Assembly (NCBI RefSeq): GCF_003852535.1
Contig: NZ_QAJP01000004.1
Span: 62,001-126,000 of the forward strand
Reading direction: 5' to 3'
DNA: 64,000 nucleotides
Source: Herminiimonas sp. KBW02
GTDB taxonomy: Bacteria; Pseudomonadota; Gammaproteobacteria; Burkholderiales; Burkholderiaceae_D
Below the pieces are notes generated by a model. It was given only the letters and a program-made list of their open reading frames with translations. It had not been told where the DNA came from and made no database searches. Both the position numbers and the translations under genes were made by a program. The stretch's first letter is position 1. Every line of letters begins with the position of its first letter. This document shows positions 48,931 to 58,863 of the stretch, piece after piece.

Positions 48931-51411
48931 ATGAGAAATAAGCGCAATCGTTTGCAAGTAGCAGTATCTGGGATTACATTTTGTTTTTTTGGTTTCGGCT
49001 TGGCAAATCTGGCGCAAGCAGCTATTCCATTGAATGAATATGATGCCGTGATTCTTGCTGCGCGCGACGGTCAGACCGCTGGCGCGATAGCGCAACTGCA
49101 GGCGTGGCATCGTGAGTATCCGCAAAATCAGAAAGTCTTACATGACCTGGTCGTCGTACTCGGATGGGGCGGCGACTTTAATGGTGCACTGGCATACGCA
49201 GATGAATTGAGCGTTGCCGGCACACCTGCTTATGTCCTGAAATCACTCGGGCAATCCGCCCGTTCTGCCGAACGCTGGGCACAGGCTGAACAAATCTACC
49301 GCATGGTGCTGCGTAGCAGCCCCGCTGACATGGAAGCGCGCACCGGCCTGGTCCATGCATTGCTGGGGCAGAAGCAGCCTGATGCCGCTCTCCAGTACGT
49401 GCAAAGTTTCCTTCCCGCTTTCGGTTCTGCATACAAGCGCAGCGACGCGCCCATGGTTACCTTGCTGGGCTTTGTTTACATGCGTCGCGATGAACCTCTG
49501 TATGCAGCGCAGGCTTACCAGGACGCCTTGCGACTGGATCCACAATCGCGTGAAGCTTAGCGTGGCTATGTGTTTGCACTGAATGGTGCGGGCATGCCTT
49601 ATCTGGCAACACGGACTGCGGATAAACGCCTGGACTGGTTCAATAAAGACGAGCGCAGACTGCTTGCCCATACAGTCGCAGGTCATACCATTATTTACGG
49701 CGAAGCCCAGTTGAATGTGGATGTAAAAACACCACGCTTCCAGACTACAGATGTGGCCATCGTTGAAACGGGATCTGTGTTGCAGCGTTTTGAACCACGA
49801 AATGTGACCAGATTTGATCGCATGGTTGCCTTGCGTGACCGGCAGATGATGAAAGCAGTCGTGCAGCTATATGAAGAATTGCTGGCTGCCGATGTCGCGA
49901 TGCCTTCCTATGCAAAAGCGGCTGCTGCTGATGCTTACCTCTATCTGGAACAACCGGAGCGGGCGCGTGATTTATATATCGCCGCCATCACTGATGCGGG
50001 TCGCGGTGATGTCGCGAACGTTGATAGCTGGCGCAACGGCCTGGCGTATGCCTATAGCGAAGCCGAGCAGCACGATGAAGCGCAGGCAGTGGCCGATGGC
50101 GTGATGAAGCTGACGCCGACGCTGGCAAATCGCGGTATTCCTTCGGTCGAAGCGCCGAATGGCGACTACCCGACGGCAACCGTCACACCAGCCTTGATGC
50201 GCATGTATGCAGAGCGCCTGAACGAGGCGGAAAAACATCTGGCTGAGTTGCGCGGGATCGCACCTTTCAACGGGCAAGTCAGACTCGCATGGGCCAGTCT
50301 GCAAAGTTCGCGCGAACATCCGCGTGCCGCGCTGGAAGAATTTACGCTGATGCAAATGGACGATGAAAAGTCCGTAAGTGCAGAGGTAGGGCGCGGCGAA
50401 AGCTTGCTGGCGCTGAATGAATTCGCACAGGCCAAAATTATCTCGCTACCGTTGACGCATGAGTATCCGGAAAACAAGGGCGTGCAAAACCTTGCGCGCA
50501 GGCTGGATATCCATGACCGTCCATTTTTGAGAATCAGCACGACGCTGGGTAAAGGCGGGCAACTGGCCGCAGCAGAGTCGATTTTTGATGCGCAGTTGTA
50601 CTCAGCGCCGTTGACTAATTCGCTGGGTGAGGAATTCCGCGTATTTACCCATCTTTCACGTTCGACCGGCAGTGTCGATCGTCGCCTGCCGACTGAAGCG
50701 AGTGTGCCGCGTAGCCGTATCGGCGTCGGCCTGGATTACCGCGTGCGCGATCTGGAAGTTGAAGGTGAAGTGAATCAGGCCACACAGAACGCGAATAAAA
50801 GCGGCATTGCCCTGCAAGTCGTGAAGTACTTCTCCGATTACTGGCGTATCCGTCTGGCCGCCGACAGCAACGTCAATGATTTGTCGGCTGCTGCATACAA
50901 CGCGAATGTGACTGCTCGTCGCTTGTTGGCGGGCGTGACCTGGCAGCTCAACGAATCGCGCAGCATCGATGCGGCAGTATCGAATACCAAATACAGCGAT
51001 GGCAATGATCGCGATGTATATGGCATCGGATGGACGGAGCGCTGGATCAGTGGCCCGGTCTTCAAACTGGATACGCTGGTCTCACTGGCGACCTCCCGTA
51101 ACAGTGCGCAGGGCGTTGTGTACTTCAATCCTGCCAGTGATCAGGAAGCGACCGTCGCCTTGCTGGGTGAATGGCGTACCTGGCGTCGTTATCGCCGTTC
51201 GATGCTGCAGCAAGTGCAGGTCTATACCGGTCGTTACTCGCAGGAAGGTTTCAACACCGGCACGACTTCTGGTTTGCAGTATGGTCACCTGTGGTCGCTG
51301 GATGATGAGTTCAGCCTCGGTTACGGTCTCGGCGTCAGCATGCACCCGTATGACGGGGTGCGCGAAAAACGTCATTACGGATATATGAATTTGAATTGGG
51401 CGATTAAGTGA
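48931..51411 (+). pseudogene. pgaA: Poly-GlcNAc export porin PgaA, interrupted by an in-frame TAG
   Basis: The frame runs 826 codons with one internal amber codon at 49558-49560, between ...DPQSREA and RGYVFALNGAG.... Both sides are homologous to PgaA/HmsH and share the same frame, so this is a nonsense change and not a frameshift. The N-terminal signal peptide (FGLANLAQA end) and the periplasmic TPR region come before and after it. The C-terminal 300 residues form the outer-membrane barrel, ending YGYMNLNWAIK. PgaA exports the polysaccharide. Translation of the barrel would need suppression or an internal start (GTG near 49570). It overlaps pgaB by 4 bp. A sequencing error is the main alternative. 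Confidence 0.85.
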
Positions 51412-53486
51412 AGAACCTGTTGGCGATAGCGCTGGGCAGTCTGCGCAAATCTGAAAACGCTTTCCGGCACCTGCTATGTGTGCTGGCCGTGACACTATTA
51501 CCCGGACTGGCCTGGTCGCAGACCAGTGTGGAAGTAGAGGTGCCACGCTTGCAGATCGCGACGCAAGGGACGGACCCGGCGCAATCCTATCGCGTGCTGT
51601 GTTATCACGATGTGCGTGACAACGTGCGGGAGAGTTTCAAGGTCTGGCCTGAAGCGACCGCTGTCGACACACGTGATCTGATCGCGCAGCTCAGCTGGCT
51701 GGATCAAAACGGTTATCACCCGGTCAGCCTGCAGCAAATCATCGATGCACGTGCAGGTATAAAGCCGCTGCCTGACAAAGCCATCCTGCTGACTTTTGAT
51801 GATGGTTTCGAAAGCATGTACACCAAGGTGTTTCCTATGCTGAAGCAATTCGGCTTCCCGGCTTTGATCGCCATCGTCGGTGACTGGATACAGACGCCGC
51901 AGGATCAGCCAGTGCAGTTTGGCGATATCAAGGCGCCACGCAATGCATTCGTGAATTGGGATCAGGTACGTGAGATGCAGGCTTCGGGTCTGATCGAAGT
52001 TGCTTCGCATTCGCATAGTCTGCACAAAGGCATTATTGGTAATCCGCAGGGCAATATGATGCCGGCTGCGATTACCCGTTTTTACTGGCCGCAGAATAAG
52101 CAATATGAAAGTGACGAAGACTATGCCAGGCGCATACGTGCAGACCTGGAGCGCAGCGCACGCCTGATCGAGAAGGAAACCGGCAAACGTCCGCGTGCAA
52201 TGGTGTGGCCATATGGTGCGAATAGCCAGATTGCGAACAAGATCGCGGCAGAAGTCGGCATGCCGATTTCGCTTAATCTGGAGCCAGGTCCGAATACGCC
52301 TAAGGATGATCCGAATTACATTCGCCGTACGCTGGTGGTATTTGATACCGAACTCTCAGGTCTGGCCGAGATTTTGCGCCAGCCGGCGAGTTACGATGGC
52401 AGCGAACGTCCATTGGAACGCGTGATCCATATCGACCTCGATTACATTTACGATCCTGATCCGGAAGTACAGGAAGCGAATTTATCGAAATTGCTGGACC
52501 GCATCGTGCGTTTGCGTCCGACTACAGTTTATTTGCAAGCGTATGCCGATCCGGATGGCGACGGCGTCGCCGATGCCTTGTATTTTCCGAATCGTCACAT
52601 GCCGATGCGCGCTGATTTGTTTACACGCGTTTCGTGGCAGTTGCGTACCCGCGGCGGTGTACGCGTGTATGCATGGATGCCGGTAATGGCATTCAAACTG
52701 CCGGACACCAATCCGGCAGCTACGCATCTGGTACAGACCATGCCGGGTGCTCCTGAGTCTGCATCGCAGAATCGCTATTTGCGCCTCTCGCCTTTCGATC
52801 CTTTGGCGCGTCAAACCATTACCGAAATCTACGAAGACCTGGGTAAGCATTCCGCTTTCTACGGTGTGTTATTTCACGATGATGCAACCTTGTCGGATTA
52901 CGAAGACGCCAGCCCGGCCGCGCTGGCGGTGTATCGCGATCAGTGGAAATTGTCCGGCTCGATGGAAGAGATGCGTAATGATCCGCAGATGCGTCGCTTG
53001 TGGGCGCAAAAGAAAACGGCTTACCTGAACGACTTTACTTTGCATCTGGCAGCGACCCTGCGCAAATACCAGCCGGCCTTGATGACGGCGCGCAACATCT
53101 ATGCTGAACCGGTTTTGAACCCGGATTCGGAAGACTGGTTTGCTCAGACTTACACGAGCTTTCTCGCGACTTACGATTACACCGCCATCATGGCCATGCC
53201 CTACATGGAAGGTGCGAAAGATCCTGCAGACTGGCTGGCGCGTCTGATGGAGGCCGTGAAGAAAACACCAGGTGCACTGCGCACCACAGTCTTTGAATTG
53301 CAAAGCAAGGATTGGCGTACCGGCCAGCCGATTCCGTCGGCGACGCTGGCGGCACAGATACGTCAGTTGCGCCTGGCCGGTGCACGCGGTGTCGGTTACT
53401 ACCCTGATGATTTCCACGCTAACCAGCCGGAAGAAGCCATCATTAAGCCTGAAATCTCCGTAGAAACGCATCCGGCGCGGAGATAG
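51408..53486 (+). CDS. pgaB: Poly-beta-1,6-GlcNAc N-deacetylase PgaB
   Basis: A 692-residue periplasmic enzyme with two domains. A polysaccharide deacetylase (NodB-like) domain at about 60-330 has TFDDG at 129-133 and the metal histidines in ASHSHSLH (199-206). A C-terminal glycoside hydrolase (GH153) domain follows at about 340-670. PgaB partially deacetylates poly-GlcNAc and so permits export. The GTG start overlaps the pgaA stop. A signal peptide ending GLAWS-Q is present but no lipobox, unlike the E. coli lipoprotein. Confidence 0.95.
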   Translation: MKNLLAIALGSLRKSENAFRHLLCVLAVTLLPGLAWSQTSVEVEVPRLQIATQGTDPAQSYRVLCYHDVRDNVRESFKVWPEATAVDTRDLIAQLSWLDQNGYHPVSLQQIIDARAGIKPLPDKAILLTFDDGFESMYTKVFPMLKQFGFPALIAIVGDWIQTPQDQPVQFGDIKAPRNAFVNWDQVREMQASGLIEVASHSHSLHKGIIGNPQGNMMPAAITRFYWPQNKQYESDEDYARRIRADLERSARLIEKETGKRPRAMVWPYGANSQIANKIAAEVGMPISLNLEPGPNTPKDDPNYIRRTLVVFDTELSGLAEILRQPASYDGSERPLERVIHIDLDYIYDPDPEVQEANLSKLLDRIVRLRPTTVYLQAYADPDGDGVADALYFPNRHMPMRADLFTRVSWQLRTRGGVRVYAWMPVMAFKLPDTNPAATHLVQTMPGAPESASQNRYLRLSPFDPLARQTITEIYEDLGKHSAFYGVLFHDDATLSDYEDASPAALAVYRDQWKLSGSMEEMRNDPQMRRLWAQKKTAYLNDFTLHLAATLRKYQPALMTARNIYAEPVLNPDSEDWFAQTYTSFLATYDYTAIMAMPYMEGAKDPADWLARLMEAVKKTPGALRTTVFELQSKDWRTGQPIPSATLAAQIRQLRLAGARGVGYYPDDFHANQPEEAIIKPEISVETHPARR

Positions 53487-53488
53487 TC

Positions 53489-54814
53489 ATGACATTTGAA
53501 AACGTCCTCTTCGGTTTTACTTTTTACTATCCTTTGTTCATGGCCTATGTCTGGATCATCGGTGGTATTACGTATTACCTGCGGTATGAGCGGACCAGTC
53601 TGCATGACCTGAATCCACTGACGGAACTGAAGTCGACGCCGCCGGTTTCAGTGGTCGTGCCTTGCTTTAACGAGGGCGACAATATACGCAGCGTGGTGGA
53701 TGCCTTGTCGCGCCTGAATTATCCGGACTATGAAATCATTTGCGTCAATGATGGCAGCAAGGACAACACCGGCGCCATTCTCGACGAATTGATCGCGACC
53801 TATCCCAAGCTGCGCGTCGTGCACCAGGCGCGCAATCAGGGCAAGGCAGTGGCCCTGAATACGGCGGCTCTGATTGCCAAGAGTGAATTCCTGATGTGTA
53901 TCGATGGTGATGCCATCCTTGATCCGGATTCGATACCGTGGCTGCTCAAGCATTTTGAAACCGGCCCGCGCCTCGGCGCAGTGACCGGCAATCCGCGTAT
54001 CCGTACGCGTTCGACTTTGCTGGGACGTTTGCAGGTCGGTGAGTTTTCTTCGATTGTCGGTCTCATCAAACGTACACAACGTATTTATGGTCGCTTGTTC
54101 ACCGTCTCCGGCGTGGTCGTGATGTTCCGTCGCCGCGCCTTGCTGGACGTCGGCTTCTGGAGCCCGGAAATGCTGACCGAAGATATCGATATCAGCTGGA
54201 AGCTGCAGGCCAATCACTGGGATGTCCGTTTCGAGCCGCGTGCACTGTGCTGGATCCTGATGCCGGAAACCGTCAAGGGTTTGTGGAAGCAGCGCCTGCG
54301 CTGGGCGATGGGCGGGGTGCAGGCGATTTTCAAATACGCTTACATCTTCCGTCACTGGCATCTGCGTCGCTTGTGGCTGGTGTACATCGAGTACAACCTT
54401 TCGGTACTGTGGGCTTACACCATGGTCACAGTACTGGTGCTGTACGTCCTTAGTTTGTTTATCTACATACCGCCGCTGTGGCGTGTAGAGATTTTCCCGA
54501 GCTGGCACGGCGTGTTGATCGGCACCACCTGCCTGTTGCAGGTATTGGTCGGCATGATCCTGGATCGGCACTACGACAAAAAAGTTTATCGCCATTACTT
54601 CTGGATGATCTGGTATCCGGTTTTTTACTGGATGCTGAATATGTGCACCACCGTCTGGTCGGTACCCAAAGTGCTGTTTCGCAAGAGCGGACGCCGTGCC
54701 GTCTGGGTCAGCCCGGATCGCGGCGTCGGTTCGGCTGATGGCGTGCACGTAAAAGCATTACAGCCGGTCCCGAATGAAGCTGTATCACAGCCGCATCGAG
54801 GTAATCATGACTAG
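53489..54814 (+). CDS. pgaC: Poly-beta-1,6-GlcNAc synthase PgaC
   Basis: A 441-residue membrane glycosyltransferase of family GT2 that polymerises UDP-GlcNAc. Motifs: VNDGSKDN (87-93), DGD (139-141), TED (230-232) and QRLRW (268-272), the D, DxD, TED and QxxRW set of processive synthases. Hydrophobic helices lie at about 8-30 and in three segments after residue 290. Activity needs PgaD and c-di-GMP in E. coli. It starts 2 bp after pgaB. Confidence 0.97.
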   Translation: MTFENVLFGFTFYYPLFMAYVWIIGGITYYLRYERTSLHDLNPLTELKSTPPVSVVVPCFNEGDNIRSVVDALSRLNYPDYEIICVNDGSKDNTGAILDELIATYPKLRVVHQARNQGKAVALNTAALIAKSEFLMCIDGDAILDPDSIPWLLKHFETGPRLGAVTGNPRIRTRSTLLGRLQVGEFSSIVGLIKRTQRIYGRLFTVSGVVVMFRRRALLDVGFWSPEMLTEDIDISWKLQANHWDVRFEPRALCWILMPETVKGLWKQRLRWAMGGVQAIFKYAYIFRHWHLRRLWLVYIEYNLSVLWAYTMVTVLVLYVLSLFIYIPPLWRVEIFPSWHGVLIGTTCLLQVLVGMILDRHYDKKVYRHYFWMIWYPVFYWMLNMCTTVWSVPKVLFRKSGRRAVWVSPDRGVGSADGVHVKALQPVPNEAVSQPHRGNHD

Positions 54815-55343
54815 TGATCTGCAAGAGGAAACCAATCCACTCATCCTCAACAAACCGCATCTGGTCGCGCCGCTGACCAAGGTCGTCAGTGCATTGGTCA
54901 CCATCGTGTTCTGGGGTTTTTTCGTGTATCTGTGGTGGCCTTTGCTTACTCTGGTGGCGGGGATGCTGGGTTATCACTCGATTAATGAACTGACCTACGC
55001 GGCAGATATGCTCAATGTGCGCCATCTGACGGTTTCCTACGCGCTGATCGTGATGGCCTTATCGGGTTCCTTGCTGCTGTGGGCTACAGTTGAGTATTTC
55101 CGTTTCCGTAACCTGAACCGTCGGCGCTGGCCCAATGCGGTCGAAGTGGCCGATCTCGCTTCCTATTCCAGCTTGCCGGAATCTGATTTGAAGCAATTGC
55201 AAACCGAGCGTCGCATGGTCGCCCATCATGATGATCATGGCGGCGTGATGGAGTTTGAAAGTACGCAGCACGAGGAGCCTGTGGCGGGCGATAAAACCGC
55301 GGACTTTGCACTTCACTCGCGGTTGTTGGGTTATCCGACCTGA
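54807..55343 (+). CDS. pgaD: Poly-beta-1,6-GlcNAc biosynthesis protein PgaD
   Basis: A 178-residue inner-membrane protein with two hydrophobic segments (about 28-55 and 78-98), an N-terminal LILNKPHLVAPLTK block and a charged C-terminal cytoplasmic tail. This is the PgaD layout. PgaD pairs with PgaC to form the c-di-GMP-sensing synthase. AGGTAA before ATG 54807 favours that start over one 33 bp earlier inside pgaC. It overlaps pgaC by 8 bp. The tail is longer than in E. coli PgaD (137 residues). Confidence 0.88.
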   Translation: MTSDLQEETNPLILNKPHLVAPLTKVVSALVTIVFWGFFVYLWWPLLTLVAGMLGYHSINELTYAADMLNVRHLTVSYALIVMALSGSLLLWATVEYFRFRNLNRRRWPNAVEVADLASYSSLPESDLKQLQTERRMVAHHDDHGGVMEFESTQHEEPVAGDKTADFALHSRLLGYPT

Positions 55344-55690
55344 TCCTGACAGCCATCCTGGCAACCCAACTGAGAGAGCCTGCAACGCGGTTCTTCATCC
55401 GGTTTTTACGGTTTTCCCTCACATTTACCCGCATATCTGCACAGGTAATGTACGCAAAGTGCGTCTGGATAAGCTTTTAGTACTTATCAAAAATCAATAA
55501 AAATTCACATACATGCACTTAATTTCTGTTAATGATAATCATTATCGATTAAAATAGTCGCGTCTTGGTAGGTGCCCATAAGATGCCGTGATTGCGGATT
55601 CCAACAATACGGTCGCCTGCTACAAACAGATGAGCGTCAATGAAGTCGCGCCGTGTCGGCTGCGCATTCAATTCAAATGATTTCAAGCAG
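55344..55690. other. Intergenic region pgaD / iron-uptake operon
   Basis: A 347-bp gap. It contains the Fur box at 55528-55546. No gene and no clear terminator for pgaABCD was seen. An in-frame extension upstream of the DUF3649 gene to 55640 is possible. Confidence 0.5.
55528..55546. promoter_or_regulatory. Fur box of the DUF3649-PepSY-DUF3325 operon
   Basis: GTTAATGATAATCATTATC matches the 19-bp Fur consensus GATAATGATAATCATTATC at 18 positions. It lies 163 bp before the DUF3649 ATG. Iron-dependent repression of the three-gene operon is expected. Confidence 0.9.
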
Positions 55691-55981
55691 ATGAAACTGA
55701 ACCAGGAATTGCAATACCGCTTAGGCGTTGCCTCACGTGCCATAGCTGCCATCCTCGGCGGCTATGTCGTGACGGCGCTCGCGACCGCCTTGCTGGCGCT
55801 GATCCTGCCTATGGTAAGGATAGACGCCGTGCTGACGGCAACCTTGTTATCTTTTACCGTCTATACCTGCGCGGTGTTGTGGGTGTTTGCCGCACGTAGT
55901 GCCTTCCGTGCCTGGATAGGCATTGTATTACCTGCCGCTATCCTGGGATTGGGTTTGCTGGCACAACGGAGTTTCGCATGA
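55691..55981 (+). CDS. DUF3649 family small membrane protein
   Basis: A 96-residue protein with three hydrophobic helices (about 18-40, 45-65, 70-92), matching the iron-transport-associated DUF3649 family by size and context. The ATG at 55691 directly precedes the hydrophobic part; an in-frame ATG at 55640 would add 17 residues. It overlaps the PepSY gene by 4 bp. A Fur box lies upstream. Its molecular role is unknown; such proteins go with siderophore receptors. Confidence 0.82.
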   Translation: MKLNQELQYRLGVASRAIAAILGGYVVTALATALLALILPMVRIDAVLTATLLSFTVYTCAVLWVFAARSAFRAWIGIVLPAAILGLGLLAQRSFA

Positions 55982-57615
55982 AAGAAGGATTCCGCCAGTC
56001 GATGGCGTGGCTGCATACCTGGTCAGGTTTGCTGGTTTGCTGGATTTTGTTCCTGGTGTTTTTCGCCGGGACGGCTTCGTATTTCCGTGATGAGATCAGC
56101 CTGTGGATGAAGCCCGAGCTGCATGCTTCTGCAGCGGCACCGGTACCGGCGGCGCAAGCGATAGACAAGGCCGTGCACATGCTGGAAAAAGACGGTGCAG
56201 GTGCGTCACGCTGGTTTATTACCTTGCCGGATGAACGTAATCAGGCAGTAGGCGTAACGTGGATCGCGCAACCTGAACCTGGTAAAAAGGGCAGGGGCAA
56301 ACTCGAGCGCGCGCAATTGAATCCTGCGACAGGTGAGCGTCTGGCGGAAGTACGCGAGACGCGCGGCGGCGATTTCATTTATCGCCTGCACTACGATTTG
56401 CATTACATGCCGGCGATCTGGGCGCGCTGGATTATCGGTTTCTGCGCCATGTTCATGCTGGTTGCCATCGTCAGCGGTGTGATCACGCACAAGCGTATCT
56501 TCAAGGACTTCTTTACCTTTCGCCCGAAAAAAGGCCAGCGTTCCTGGCTGGATGCACATAACGCGGTGGCAGTACTCGCCTTGCCGTATCACCTGATGAT
56601 TACCTACACGGGTCTGGTGACGCTGATGTTTATGTACATGCCGTTCGGCATACAGGCCGCCTACAAGGGTGATGACAAAGCATTTACTGCCGAAGCCTTC
56701 CGTCAGGCGGAGAACAAAAAACCTGCCCACATTGCCGCACCGCTGGCGCCGCTTGCGCCTATGCTGGCGCAAGCCGAGAAGCATTGGAACGGCGGCGCTA
56801 TCGGTCGGGTGACGATCAATAATCCGGGGGATGCAAACGCCACCATCCAGATCACACGCGAGCAGGAAAAGAAGCTGTCGAATTCACGTCAGTCCATGCA
56901 GTTTGACGGCGTTAGCGGTGCTTATATTTCATCTATCGGTGACGAAACCAGTACTGCAGTCGAAGCACGCGGTGTGCTGTACGGTTTGCATATAGCGAAC
57001 TTCGCCAATCCTCTATTGCGCACCTTGTTTTTCCTGTGCGGCCTCGCGGGGTGTGCGATGGTCGCGACCGGTGCCTTGCTGTGGGCGGTCAAGAAACGAC
57101 AGGGTTATGCCAAGGAGCTGGCCAAGGGTGGCCGCATCGGTTTTGGTTTGCGCCTGGTTGACGGCCTGAACATAGGCGCGATTGCAGGCTTGCCAATTGC
57201 ACTGGCTGCATATTTCTGGGCGAATCGCTTGCTGGCGGTTGGTATCGAAAAACGGATAGAAACTGAAATCAGCTGGTTCTTCATTGCATGGGGTACGGCT
57301 GCCGTGCTGGCGCATATCCGCCCGAATCGCCGCATGTGGCAGTGGCAACTGGCGGCAGGCGGCTTGTTGTTTGCGTTGATACCGGTGCTGAATGTATTCA
57401 CTACCAATTCGCATTTGGGTGTGACCCTGCTGCAGGGCAAAGGTCCGTGGGCAGTGGCTGGTTTTGATCTGGTCGCGCTCGCCTTTGGCTTAAGCCTGCT
57501 CTATGCAGCGAAGCGACTGGGACAAAAGAAAGCAGTGGCCAAGGCAAAAGCAGTCGACAAGCCGGCAGAGCAAAACAGGGGCGACATTGAGCGCCCTATG
57601 CAGGAGGCAGTATGA
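55978..57615 (+). CDS. PepSY-associated TM protein (PiuB-like, iron uptake)
   Basis: A 545-residue inner-membrane protein. A PepSY_TM pattern is present: MAWLHTWSGLLVCWILFLVFFAGTAS at the start, the periplasmic PepSY-like segment, HYDLHYMPAIWARWIIG, DAHNAVAVLALPYHLMITYTGLV, and later helices. Histidines in the helices could bind heme or iron. Members are Fur-controlled and proposed to act as ferric-siderophore reductases. Coupled by ATGA to both neighbours. Confidence 0.88.
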   Translation: MKEGFRQSMAWLHTWSGLLVCWILFLVFFAGTASYFRDEISLWMKPELHASAAAPVPAAQAIDKAVHMLEKDGAGASRWFITLPDERNQAVGVTWIAQPEPGKKGRGKLERAQLNPATGERLAEVRETRGGDFIYRLHYDLHYMPAIWARWIIGFCAMFMLVAIVSGVITHKRIFKDFFTFRPKKGQRSWLDAHNAVAVLALPYHLMITYTGLVTLMFMYMPFGIQAAYKGDDKAFTAEAFRQAENKKPAHIAAPLAPLAPMLAQAEKHWNGGAIGRVTINNPGDANATIQITREQEKKLSNSRQSMQFDGVSGAYISSIGDETSTAVEARGVLYGLHIANFANPLLRTLFFLCGLAGCAMVATGALLWAVKKRQGYAKELAKGGRIGFGLRLVDGLNIGAIAGLPIALAAYFWANRLLAVGIEKRIETEISWFFIAWGTAAVLAHIRPNRRMWQWQLAAGGLLFALIPVLNVFTTNSHLGVTLLQGKGPWAVAGFDLVALAFGLSLLYAAKRLGQKKAVAKAKAVDKPAEQNRGDIERPMQEAV

Positions 57616-57965
57616 GCGCGTTCGGATTCATAGCAGCGCTGGCGTGGGCGTATGGTGGCTGGACCGCACTTAGCCTGGGCATGGATCGGCATTACGCCGA
57701 CATCCACGGGCGCGGCAAGGAACCGCAGCAGAGCGAGCGCAATCTGTATCGCATGCTGGGAACGCTGGCCTTGCTGGCGACATATGCCATCAGCGTCAAG
57801 CTGCAAGGCTGGACCGTTGGTTCGGTGTTGTGCCTGGGCACCATGACGGCAGGTGCTTTGCTACTGGTTCTGTTGCTGACCTATGCGCCGCAACGTACCG
57901 TATTCGCAGGCAAGCTCGCTGTCGGCCTCGCTATTCTGCTGGGCGCGGTGTGGTTGTTTAACTAG
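57612..57965 (+). CDS. DUF3325 family small membrane protein
   Basis: A 117-residue protein with about four hydrophobic helices and the DUF3325 start wording WAYGGWTALSLGMDRHYADIHGRG. It completes the DUF3649-PepSY-DUF3325 set often seen beside TonB-dependent siderophore receptors. No receptor gene follows here. The role is unknown. Confidence 0.85.
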   Translation: MSAFGFIAALAWAYGGWTALSLGMDRHYADIHGRGKEPQQSERNLYRMLGTLALLATYAISVKLQGWTVGSVLCLGTMTAGALLLVLLLTYAPQRTVFAGKLAVGLAILLGAVWLFN

Positions 57966-57987
57966 TATTAGTTTGTTGCTTTATTTT

Positions 57988-58015
57988 GAATACGGCCGCA
58001 TATGCGGCCGTATTC
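57988..58015. terminator. Perfect 28-bp palindrome between converging genes
   Basis: Arms of 14 bp (GAATACGGCCGCAT and its exact complement) meet without a spacer, between the DUF3325 gene and the reverse-strand GFA gene. It could form a hairpin in either transcript. T-tracts are short (TATTC), so termination is only probable. Confidence 0.6.
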
Positions 58016-58048
58016 ATTGCTGTTGGTGTGTCGTTAGGATGGGTTGTT

Positions 58049-58435
58049 TCAGACGGCGCCCTCTATCTTCCACCAGGCAGCACAGCCATCCACATAGGAA
58101 TGCGACACCGGTCGCAATTCCGGCAAATCACCGTCATCAAAACTTCCCGTCACCAGGGCCACCGTCGGTTCATCATCGATAGCCCCCAGCGTACTGCCGC
58201 AATGTGGGCAAAAGGAACGGCTGGAATAATCCGATGAGCGATACACCGCAGGAGTACCACCAGTACCCGTCCACTCTACAGCGTCGCGTGGAAACTCGAC
58301 CCAGCATAAGCTGGGCGCGCCTGAATGCTTCTGACAATTGGAGCAGGAGCAGCTATGAGGATTAGCTGCTACGCCATGTGCAGTAAAACGGATATGGCCG
58401 CAGAGGCAGCCGCCTGAGTACTGTTTGCCTTTCAT
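58049..58435 (-). CDS. GFA family (CENP-V/glutathione-dependent formaldehyde-activating) protein
   Basis: A 128-residue zinc-binding protein. The Cys pattern of the GFA/Mss4-like fold is intact: GGCLCGHIRF (C10, C12), CSCSNCQKHSG (C29, C31, C34), and FCPHCGST. ATG at 58435 gives MKGKQYSGGC, the usual start; an earlier in-frame ATG adds 9 residues. The family is abundant and mostly unstudied; Gfa of Paracoccus speeds S-hydroxymethylglutathione formation, but that activity is disputed. Confidence 0.88.
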   Translation of the reverse strand: MKGKQYSGGCLCGHIRFTAHGVAANPHSCSCSNCQKHSGAPSLCWVEFPRDAVEWTGTGGTPAVYRSSDYSSRSFCPHCGSTLGAIDDEPTVALVTGSFDDGDLPELRPVSHSYVDGCAAWWKIEGAV

Positions 58436-58471
58436 ACCAATTTCCTTGTTTGCTGTGAGCATCAGCAGATA

Positions 58472-58863
58472 TCAAAGCCGTGAGAAGAATTCGCCTTGTA
58501 TTGTAGTGTGTTCGATCCTGGCACCAGGAACGATGTACACATTCACCCGGCTAAAAGGTTGAGTAAGCTCTAGTTGGTCGGGACTTTCGCCTGGAAATGT
58601 CAGCAAGATCCACATGTCATGTTTGGGGAACATGGCCGTACGAAATTCGACGCTGTTGCCTGGAGCCATGCTGAACTTGCTCGTATCGTGATTATCATTA
58701 AAAAAACGCGGATACTATCGGTAGCGTCTTTTGAGTAATGAAGCGATACAACCGGGGAGAACGTACCCCATAGTGCGATGCCGGTCCACAGTACGGCAGG
58801 CACGAAAAATACGATGCCGCAGAATTTCAGCAGGCCACGCATTGCATCTCTCCGTTTAGTCAC
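58472..58863 (-). pseudogene. Small membrane-anchored protein gene, split by a frameshift in an A7 run
   Basis: Two reverse-strand frames join at the homopolymer 58700-58706 (T7 on the coding strand). The upstream one gives MRGLLKFCGIVFFVPAVLWTG (a membrane helix) and continues to ...DSIRVF. With one extra T the frame would read on as FNDNHDTSKF into the 65-codon downstream frame (MAPGNSVEFRTAMFPKHDMW...). The combined product would be 130 residues. No family was recognised. Real loss of function, slippage or sequence error cannot be told apart. Confidence 0.6.
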
